This document shows positions 7,952 through 14,300 of a DNA stretch of 14,349 nt, one piece after another. Under the pieces are notes generated by a model. The model saw only the letters and a program-made list of their open reading frames with translations. It was not told the origin of the DNA and made no database searches. The stretch lies in assembly GCA_035690495.1 (NCBI GenBank), contig DASSKK010000005.1, forward strand, positions 1 to 14,349. Direction: 5' to 3'. The stretch is from DASSKK01 sp035690495 (GTDB taxonomy: Bacteria > Actinomycetota > Actinomycetes > Propionibacteriales > Nocardioidaceae). Every line of letters starts with the position of its first letter. Positions within the stretch are counted from its first letter, which is position 1. Made by a program: the position numbers and the translations under genes.

Positions 7952-8715
7952 GACCGGGCTCCTTCGAGCAGCTCGTTGCGCCGGCGGGTGATCGTCGAGT
8001 GGATCGAGGCGATGGCCGCAGTGAGCGCCCTTGCCAGCGGCCCGGTCTCGAACCGTTTCGGCGGCTGGGCTCCACGCGAGAAGACCGCAGCCGACTCAGG
8101 ATCGTCGGCCAGCGACGCCAGGACGGGCAGGTTCACCGCTGCAGTGACATCGCGGGCGTTGTAGGGCTGGCCCTCGCCGATGAGCAGGACGCCCGACTGG
8201 TGCCAGTCCAGGGCAGGGCGTTGGAACGCCTCTGCCCACGAGCGCAGGGCCGAGAGGTGGGGGAGCGTCGTCCTGCTGACGAGGAGGGACAAGTCGGCGG
8301 CATCGAGCAGCGGTTGGGGTGACCCGTGGAGACCGAGTCGGCCGGCATCGACGATGACGTCCTGACCGGCGGTCTCCAGTTCGCCGAGTGTCTCCGCCAG
8401 CGGTGCCCAGAGATCCCGCAGAGCACTGGCCTGGGTGTGCGAGCGGGTGCCCGCGACGAACGACACCGTGGTTTCCTCGATGGGACGTGCGACGTCGGCA
8501 AGAGCATCACTCAGGTTGCTCGCGGTCAGCGCGAGCTCGATGAGCCCGCTGTCGTACTCGCGGGTGCCACGAAAGTAGCCCGCGAGCAAGCCCGACCCTC
8601 CGGTCGGGTCGGCCTCGACAAACAGGACCGGGCGCGGCCACAGCAGCGCCAGCCCGAGCGCTGTCGTGGTGACGCCGGGGGAGCCGGAAGCGGAAGTGAG
8701 TGCGACGACAGCCAT
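7948..8715 (-). CDS. CpaE/TadZ-like MinD-family protein with degenerate P-loop
   Basis: This 255-residue protein has the fold signature of MinD/ParA proteins: a strand plus P-loop at the N-terminus (VVALTSASGSPGVTTTALG) and a second strand ending in VEADPTGG (about 33-40). In Tad systems CpaE/TadZ proteins position the pilus machine in the cell. The canonical deviant Walker A is KGGxGKTT. Here the two Lys positions read Ser10 and Val15 (SGSPGVTT), so normal ATP hydrolysis is doubtful. It sits between the SAF protein (TGATG junction) and CpaF (ATGA overlap), the usual Tad order. The product could be a nucleotide-binding scaffold and not an active ATPase. Confidence 0.85.
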   Translation of the reverse strand: MAVVALTSASGSPGVTTTALGLALLWPRPVLFVEADPTGGSGLLAGYFRGTREYDSGLIELALTASNLSDALADVARPIEETTVSFVAGTRSHTQASALRDLWAPLAETLGELETAGQDVIVDAGRLGLHGSPQPLLDAADLSLLVSRTTLPHLSALRSWAEAFQRPALDWHQSGVLLIGEGQPYNARDVTAAVNLPVLASLADDPESAAVFSRGAQPPKRFETGPLARALTAAIASIHSTITRRRNELLEGARS

Positions 8716-9392
8716 CAGTGCTCCCGCGAATCGAGAACGAGAGCGATGTTGCCGGTCGCGATCCGGGTGGCGAGCACCGCGGCGTCGGCCTTCGGGACGA
8801 GTAGGTCGACCACTGTCTGCCCGGTTTCCTCGGAGGTGTGGACTCCGACGACCGTGGAGTCGTTGCTCAACGGTGTGCCGGCGGCGAGTTCCTCGCCTTG
8901 GGCCGGGGTGACGACGACGCGGACCTTGTCGCCGTACCGGAGTTCGAGCCCTGGTGCCTGCGCTGGAGTGAGGGCGACCCCGACGACCGACTGGTCTTCG
9001 CCTGGGACGACCTCGGCGGTGAACGAGTCCGGAGTGAGCATTCCGCCAGAGGAGATGTCCATTGCCGCCCGCTGCCCGACCACCCGATCGAACTCCGAGG
9101 CTGCCACGGGCTTGAGGGCCGGATCAGCGCTGAGCTGAACCCGGGCAAGGTCATCTGCCTCAATGACGGAGCCACGTTCTATGGAGTGCCGCGCGACGAG
9201 CACTTCGTGGGTGTTGGTCGTCGCGGTCCAGGCCCAGCCGGCGAGCAGCGCTCCGATGCAGATGGCGCCGATCGCGGCGGCTACGAGGGCTGGTCGTCGA
9301 CGCAGCTTCGGGGGAGGCACGAGCGCAGTAGCGGCCGGACCCTCCTGATTGAGCGTCCCGTCGATCCGGGTGGCTGCACCACTCATACTCAT
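8715..9392 (-). CDS. SAF-domain membrane protein, CpaB/RcpC-like
   Basis: This 225-residue protein has a proline-rich cytoplasmic start, one membrane helix (about 35-57, RPALVAAAIGAICIGALLAG) and an external SAF domain (about 64-125) with HSIERGSVIEADDLARVQL and GQRAAMDISSGGMLTPDSF. SAF domains occur in CpaB/RcpC of Tad pili, in AFP-like proteins and in flagellar FlgA. Its place beside the CpaE-like gene supports the pilus role. The start is one of two near ATGs: 9392 has GGAG five bases away, and 9386 has GAGG eight bases away; I use 9392. The open frame reaches back to 9506, but that would overlap the preceding gene by about 97 bases. Confidence 0.85.
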   Translation of the reverse strand: MSMSGAATRIDGTLNQEGPAATALVPPPKLRRRPALVAAAIGAICIGALLAGWAWTATTNTHEVLVARHSIERGSVIEADDLARVQLSADPALKPVAASEFDRVVGQRAAMDISSGGMLTPDSFTAEVVPGEDQSVVGVALTPAQAPGLELRYGDKVRVVVTPAQGEELAAGTPLSNDSTVVGVHTSEETGQTVVDLLVPKADAAVLATRIATGNIALVLDSREH

Positions 9393-9409
9393 CGCCTCTC
9401 CGCTGCCCG

Positions 9410-10369
9410 CTACTGCACGAGCACCTGCGCTTCCCCGACCGCAATCGCGACCGTCCGTGTCAGGCCGTTCAGCCGGATGGTCCCGGTTTGGCCTGCCCCT
9501 TCCCATGTGATGACCCAGTCCGAGGTGGCGGTCACCGTGTACTTCCCGCCCGCCTGCTTCGAGCTCGACTTCTCATAGACGTGCCCGCAGTCGGGGGACT
9601 TCGTGTTGCCGTACGCCGCCTCGTACGGCGTCCCGGCGGTTGGGCACCTGACCGTGGCGCCGTCGCCCATGTCCCAGGTGATCTTGTGGAGCTTCGCCGT
9701 GGCGGTGACCGTAATCCCGCCCGCGGAGGCCGACTCCGTGATCGGACCGACGGTGTGCTCGTCAGGGTTGGCAGCCCACATCCACACGGGCATGCCGACG
9801 ATTCCGATGCTGTCCTCACCTGGCTCAGGTGTGATGCCGATGTCGATGGCTCGCAGGTTCATCTCCTCAATCGCGACCTGCGCGACCTCGCCGGGCGTCG
9901 GCCCTGCGCCGGAGTTCGGCGGCGGGTCCTGCGACCAGATCCAGATGAGCAGGTCGGTCTGTGGCTGGTAACAGTTGTAGACGGCACCGTCGCCTGGCTC
10001 GTGGCCTTGCCAGTTCGGATCGCCGGCTGGCGGTTGCGGGTCGAGCAGCGAGATATAGCACCGGTAGCCGTTCGACCAGTACCCGTACTCGGTGGAACAG
10101 GGGACAGGCCCGGGCGGAGGCTTCGTGATCCCCTGATCGCTCCCGTCCCAGAAGCAAGCGGCACCGCCCCCGGTGTCCTTGGGTCCGTCGTCGCCACCGT
10201 CTCCGGGCTCGCCGGGTGTTCCGGGGACCTCGACGTAGATCAGACAGACGCCGGTTTCAGGGTCCGTGACCTGACAGACGGTGTCGGCGTACGACGGCGC
10301 CTGGGCGAGGATCATTAGACCCGCAAGTGCGAGTGAGGTGACGACGACACGGACTACGAGGCTTCGCAT
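9410..10369 (-). CDS. Secreted PKD-like protein of actinobacterial Tad-type loci
   Basis: This 319-residue protein has a signal peptide (MRSLVVRVVVTSLALAGLMI, ending SYA at 28). A Gly/Pro/Asp-rich linker follows (about 45-65), then a Trp/Tyr-rich middle part (YGYWSNGYRCYISLLD, LLIWIWSQDPPP). Near residue 230 is a PKD-like core: WDMGDGATVRC, then CGHVY, then a beta-rich end with TSDWVITWEGAGQTG. W.MGDG followed by H.Y is the PKD signature, and several Cys could form disulfides. Its start overlaps the lipoprotein gene by 16 bases, and the SAF gene follows after a 17-base gap. Position suggests a surface component of the pilus or of cell contact. I cannot give it a molecular function. Confidence 0.82.
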   Translation of the reverse strand: MRSLVVRVVVTSLALAGLMILAQAPSYADTVCQVTDPETGVCLIYVEVPGTPGEPGDGGDDGPKDTGGGAACFWDGSDQGITKPPPGPVPCSTEYGYWSNGYRCYISLLDPQPPAGDPNWQGHEPGDGAVYNCYQPQTDLLIWIWSQDPPPNSGAGPTPGEVAQVAIEEMNLRAIDIGITPEPGEDSIGIVGMPVWMWAANPDEHTVGPITESASAGGITVTATAKLHKITWDMGDGATVRCPTAGTPYEAAYGNTKSPDCGHVYEKSSSKQAGGKYTVTATSDWVITWEGAGQTGTIRLNGLTRTVAIAVGEAQVLVQ

Positions 10370-10980
10370 GGCGTGCGCTCGATGTCCTGGCTTGAGGCAA
10401 CACGCCACGAGCCATCGGGATCGGTGTCCCATTGGTAGTTCGACACGAGGAACTGAATCCATCCGGTGTCCGGTCGGTCCGGGCTGATGACCGATCTGCC
10501 GTCCTTGTCGATGACGTCGACGCCGCTGACGTCGAAGCACAGGTCGATCTGAACCGTCGGCACCTTGCCGGCCTTCGGGTCCGAGTTGTCGAGGTTGACC
10601 GACTGCACTTCCAGCTCGACGATCTTCGTCGCGCCGGTCTGGTGGAGGCCTTGCTTGCGCTCCTTCGTGAACAGGTTCTTCTGTGCCGCGAGTTCGGTGC
10701 TGATCGCGACCTCGTCGAGCAGCCTCAGCGGCTTGCTCGGGTTTCGGCGAAGGTCGTTTCGCACCTCGTAGTACTTCCGGAGAATGGCAGACGCCGCCTC
10801 TGATGCGATCTCGCTGTCAGATTGCGGCGTTGGGGAGGTCGTGGTGGTGGCCGGCGAGCTCGAACTCGAAGTGGGGGTCGGGGTCGCCGCCGGGTCATTG
10901 CCGTCGGAGGCACAACCTCCCATTGCGATCGCCACTGCGGTAACGGTCGCCAGGAGAGCAAAGTGTCGGGCGTTCGTCAT
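10354..10980 (-). CDS. Lipoprotein, first gene of the pilus operon
   Basis: This 208-residue protein has a lipoprotein signal (MTNARHFALLATVTAVAIAM, then GGC with Cys23 as lipidation site) and a Thr/Ser/Pro-rich spacer (about 30-55). The compact domain after it contains AILRKYYEVRNDLRRNP, ELEVQSVNLDN, VQIDLCFDVSGVDV, FLVSNYQWDTDPDGSWRV and a last Cys. Helices first, then strands with a closing W.V pattern, resemble the NTF2-like fold found in other actinobacterial lipoproteins, but this is only a resemblance. The two Cys of the domain (in LCFDV and TPCEAS) may pair. The frame extends upstream to 11064, but only the Met at 10980 gives a proper signal peptide. It is the operon leader, so its promoter is in the divergent region. 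Confidence 0.83.
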   Translation of the reverse strand: MTNARHFALLATVTAVAIAMGGCASDGNDPAATPTPTSSSSSPATTTTSPTPQSDSEIASEAASAILRKYYEVRNDLRRNPSKPLRLLDEVAISTELAAQKNLFTKERKQGLHQTGATKIVELEVQSVNLDNSDPKAGKVPTVQIDLCFDVSGVDVIDKDGRSVISPDRPDTGWIQFLVSNYQWDTDPDGSWRVASSQDIERTPCEAS

Positions 10981-11091
10981 GGCCGAGTCCTGGACGCCTT
11001 CGCGAGACCATCCCGAGAAGGTCGCATACGACGCCCTGACGGCGGGCCGACTGGGTCGTCGCATTCGTATCGTACGTCACATCCGGGACCT

Positions 11092-11103
11092 CGAACCGGT
11101 TCG
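11092..11103. promoter_or_regulatory. 12-bp perfect palindrome, candidate operator
   Basis: CGAACCGGTTCG is its own reverse complement over all 12 bases. It lies 112 bases upstream of the first pilus-operon codon and just upstream of the A/T-richer stretch that could be a -10 box on the minus strand. A dimeric repressor or activator would fit such a site. The BTAD regulator of this operon, or a protein outside the window, could bind it. The role is inference. Confidence 0.4.
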
Positions 11104-11163
11104 CCTTTCACGTTGCCTCCTCGCTCCGTGCGACCCAGTGCCGCCTCTTCTCACCCAGGTGTG

Positions 11164-11209
11164 CCGCACCGACCGCACCGCGACTCCGCCCGCCCTGACC
11201 GGCCGCACC
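11164..11209. repeat. Three copies of CCGCACC
   Basis: Copies are at 11164-11170, 11173-11179 and 11203-11209; the first two are nearly in tandem (9-bp period). GC-rich 7-mers are common in this DNA, so support is weak. The cluster lies in the only long non-coding region, upstream of the relaxase, and could be protein-binding sites. Confidence 0.25.
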
Positions 11210-11245
11210 CTCCTTCTCGACATACACGTCATGCAGAACGAGGTG

Positions 11246-11299
11246 GGCTCTGTGGCCCCGGCTCTGTGGACAACTCGGCCGGAATCGGGGGCTGTGGAC
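11246..11299. repeat. Direct repeats GGCTCTGTGG / CTGTGGAC
   Basis: GGCTCTGTGG occurs at 11246-11255 and again at 11260-11269, 14 bases apart. CTGTGGAC occurs at 11264-11271 and 11292-11299. The repeats overlap a DnaA-box match. They may be binding sites for a transfer or replication protein. The short length limits certainty. Confidence 0.35.
11265..11273 (-). promoter_or_regulatory. DnaA-box match
   Basis: TGTGGACAA is the reverse complement of TTGTCCACA, the DnaA-box form preferred in Streptomyces and related G+C-rich actinobacteria. A weaker version (TGTGGACCT) follows at 11293-11301. An exact 9-mer in a 357-base spacer is unlikely by chance, but one strong box is not an origin. It could link relaxase expression or plasmid replication to DnaA. 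Confidence 0.4.
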
Positions 11300-11307
11300 C
11301 TGCGCGG

Positions 11308-11330
11308 ACACCTCCACGCCAAGGAGGTGT
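11308..11330 (+). promoter_or_regulatory. Local hairpin over the relaxase Shine-Dalgarno
   Basis: ACACCTCC (11308-11315) and GGAGGTGT (11323-11330) form a perfect 8-bp stem with a 7-base loop (ACGCCAA). The Shine-Dalgarno AGGAGG is at 11322-11327, so all but its first base is in the stem. The spacer to the ATG at 11338 is 10 bases. This arrangement would lower translation of the relaxase until the stem opens. Confidence 0.5.
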
Positions 11331-11337
11331 GCGGCCC

Positions 11338-14300
11338 ATGACCGTCTCGATGCGGAAGATCCAGGCTGGCCGGGGCTACGACTACCTGCTCAAGAGCGTG
11401 GTCCGGGGCGACGCCAACATGGCCGACCCCAACCCGGTCACGCGGTACTACACCGAGGAAGGAACACCGCCGGGCCGCTGGATGGGCTCGGCGCTCCACG
11501 CCTTCGGCGACGGCGAGATCAAGCGCGGCGACCAGGTGACGCCGCAGCAACTCCAGCTCCTGATCGGCACGGGATTGGACCCGGTCACCGGCGAGAAACT
11601 CGGTCGTGCCTTCCCGGTCTTCCCGCCAGTCGGAGCGCGGATCGCCGCTCGGGTGACCGAGCTGAGTCCGAGCCTCACCGCCGAGCAGCGGCCAGAGGCG
11701 GAGAGACAGATCAAGGCCAAGGAGTCGGTCAAACCGTCCAGCGGGGTCGCTGGCTACGACTACACGTTCAGCGTTCCCAAGTCGGTCTCGGCGCTGTGGG
11801 GCGTGTCCGACGCTGGCACGCAGGCACTGATCGTCCGTGCCCACCACGAGGCGGTTGCCGAGGTGCTCGACTTCATGGAGCGGGAGGTCGTCTCCACGAG
11901 GAGGGGCGTTGCCGCCGGGAACGGCGCGGTGATGCAGGCCGATGTCATCGGAGTGGCCGCCACGGCGTACGACCACTGGGACTCCCGGCTCGGCGATCCC
12001 CAACTCCACACCCACGTCGTCATCTCCAACAAGGTCAAGACGACAAAGGACGGGCGCTGGCGAAGCCTGGACGGCACCGCGATGTACGAGGCCAACGTGC
12101 CCATCTCCGAGCACTACAACGCCGTGCTAGCAGACCGCCTCATCCGACTCTTCGGCATCGAGTGGGAGCAGCGGGAGCGCGGTGCGGAACGCAACGCCGC
12201 ATGGGAACTCGCACCTGTCCCCGAAACGCTCATCCGCGAGTTCTCCAGCCGGTCCAGCCACATCGACCGAGAAAAGGACCGCCTGATCGCGGAGTACGTC
12301 GAGCTGACGGGCCGCCGCCCCTCCTCGGCGAAGATCATCCAGTTGCGCGCGAAGGCGACGCTGGCAACGCGTCCCGAGAAGGAGCTCCACTCTCTGTTCG
12401 ACCTGACGACGCGTTGGCGAGGGCGGGCGCAGCAGATCCTGGGGAGGGGCGCAGTCGACTGGGCCAAGGACGTCACCGCCCCTCCTCGCGCCCGTCCCAC
12501 CCTCCGAGCCGACGACGTACCTCTCGACGCGATCACCGAAGTCGGTGTCTCCGTCGTCGGAGCCGTCGAGGAGAAGCGCTCGACCTGGAAGCACTGGAAC
12601 CTTTGGGCGGAGGCATCGCGGCAGACGATGGGTTGGCGGTTCGCCAGCGCCGAGAACCGCGAGGCCGTCGTTGCGATGATTGTCGAGGCCGCGAAGCAGG
12701 AGTCGCTGACGATCACCCCGCCCGACCTGGTCAGCGTGCCGGAGGTCTTCCGGCGAGCCGACGGCACCTCGCGCTTCCGGCCGCGCCACGGAGTCGTGTT
12801 CACCTCCGAGTCTCTGCTCGCCGCCGAGGACCGGCTTCGGATCCGGGCCGAGGACATGACCGGCCCAGAGATCGACCTCGACGTGATCGAGCGGGTGACG
12901 CGCAAGGAACACCTGCTGTCTGCCGAGCAGTCCGAGACGCTGGCGGGGATCGCCGTGTCCGGGCGACAGGTCGATCTGCTCGTCGGTCCGGCGGGCGCAG
13001 GCAAGACCACCGCGATGCACGCGCTGAAGACGGCGTGGATGAAGGCTCACGGCAACGGCAGCGTCGTCGGGCTTGCGCCGAGCGCAGTGGCGGCGCAGGT
13101 GCTCGCCGAGGACTTGGGCATCGCGTGTGAGAACACCGCCAAGTGGCTCCACGAGCACGACCGCGGACGGGCGGAGTTCCGCAAGGGCCAGCTCGTCATC
13201 ATCGACGAGGCGACCCTCGCCGGCACGCTCAACCTCGACCGCCTCACGGCGCTCGCTGCCGGGGCCGGTGCGAAGGTACTGCTGGTCGGCGACTGGGCGC
13301 AGCTTCAGTCGGTCGACGCAGGAGGGGCGTTCTCTCTATTGGCCTCCGCCCGTCCTGACACCCCCGAGCTGACCGAGGTCCACCGCTTCACCCACGAGTG
13401 GGAGAAGACCGCATCGCTCGACCTTCGGTTCGGACGGTCGGAAGTCATCAGCACCTACGTCGCCAAGGATCGCGTCCAGGAGGGCACAACCGACGAGATG
13501 ATGGACGCCGCCTACCTAGCGTGGACTGCCGACGTGAAGGAGGGGCGGATGTCAATCCTGGTCGCCGAAGCCACCGACATGGTGACCCGGCTCAACCGGC
13601 GTGCCCGCGCCGACCGCATCGTCGCCAACCCGGTCGGAGACATCGAGGTGAACCTCGCCGACGGCACCCAGGCGTCCGAGGGTGATCTCATCATCACCCG
13701 CCACAACGACCGCCGCCTTCGCACCCTGCGCGGCGGCTGGGTCCGCAACGGGGACCGCTGGACCGTCACCCGCGTTCACAGGGACGGGTCGATGCAGGTC
13801 CAACGCCTCGGCGTCGCCATTGGTGGGTCGGTGACGTTGCCTGCGGCGTACGTCGCCGAGCACGTCGACCTCGGGTACGCCGTCACGGCCCACCGCGCCC
13901 AGGGGATGACCGTCGACACCTCCCATGTCGTGGTGACCGGCTCGACCACGCGGGAGAACTTCTACGTCTCCATGACCCGCGGGCGAGACTCCAACAGCGC
14001 GTACGTCGCCCTCGACAAGCCCGACGAAGGCCACGCCCCTCCCGAGCCTGATGAGGTGAACGCCCACACCGTCCTCTACGGCGTGCTCCAGCACATCGGC
14101 GGCGAGCTCTCCGCACACCAGATGATCGCGGCCGAGCAGGACCGGTGGTCGTCCATCGCGCAACTCGCTGCCGAGTACGAGACCATCGGCGCGGCCGCCC
14201 AGCGCGACCGTTGGGTTACAGCGATCCGGGGGAGTGGCCTCACCGAAGCCCAGGTCGAACAGGTGCTGGCCTCGGAGTCTTTCGGACCGCTCACCGCCGA

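Larger units (their letters stand above)
11201..11336 (+). promoter_or_regulatory. Long-range stem that can hide the relaxase ribosome-binding site
   Basis: Bases 11201-11213 (GGCCGCACCCTCC) are complementary to 11323-11336 (GGAGGTGTGCGGCC) over 13 base pairs, with a single bulged base (T11328). The second arm covers the Shine-Dalgarno core and runs to two bases before the start codon. It competes with the local hairpin for the same strand. If the transcript begins upstream of 11201, the two folds would be alternative states of a leader. Seen in sequence; regulatory use is inferred. Confidence 0.4.
10981..11337. promoter_or_regulatory. Divergent control region between pilus operon and relaxase
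   Basis: This 357-base region contains no convincing gene and must hold the start signals for both directions. On the minus strand, near 11058-11090, there are A/T-richer bases (TACGATACGAAT) that could be a -10 region for the pilus operon, close to a 12-bp palindrome; this promoter is a guess. Towards the relaxase lie three CCGCACC copies, two GGCTCTGTGG copies, a DnaA-box match and a Shine-Dalgarno that can fold into stems. No convincing plus-strand -10/-35 pair was found. If the element is conjugative, the origin of transfer could also lie here, since it often sits beside the relaxase gene. Confidence 0.6.
1402..14042. repeat. Dispersed 9-mer GGAGGGGCG, 18 copies
   Basis: Plus-strand copies start at 1402, 2046, 2767, 2788, 5280, 6363, 6384, 7280, 11900, 12443, 13321 and 13539. 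Minus-strand copies (left ends) are at 5572, 5927, 6663, 12316, 12477 and 14034. Twelve of the 18 are AGGAGGGGCG. All lie inside genes, in sense and antisense, and in all three phases: for example GGA-GGG-GCG (Gly-Gly-Ala), AGG-AGG-GGC (Arg-Arg-Gly) and GAG-GGG-CGC (Glu-Gly-Arg), or Pro-rich codons when antisense. None occurs between 2797 and 5279 or between 7289 and 11899. Protein coding therefore does not explain the excess. A chromosome-type oriented motif such as Chi or a translocase-guiding sequence is a possible cause. Confidence 0.75.

Noticed and set aside
11796..13130. Long plus-strand frame inside the relaxase gene
   Set aside because: It is out of frame with a relaxase-helicase that has all its catalytic motifs in order; the product is Arg/Pro-rich and has no domain.
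12114..13158. Minus-strand frames (about 300 and 343 codons) opposite the relaxase
   Set aside because: Both are shadows of the same coding strand bias; neither has a recognisable motif or ribosome-binding site.
1402..14042. AGGAGG inside the dispersed 9-mer as internal ribosome-binding sites
   Set aside because: The copies occur in both orientations within genes and are not followed at proper distance by consistent start codons.
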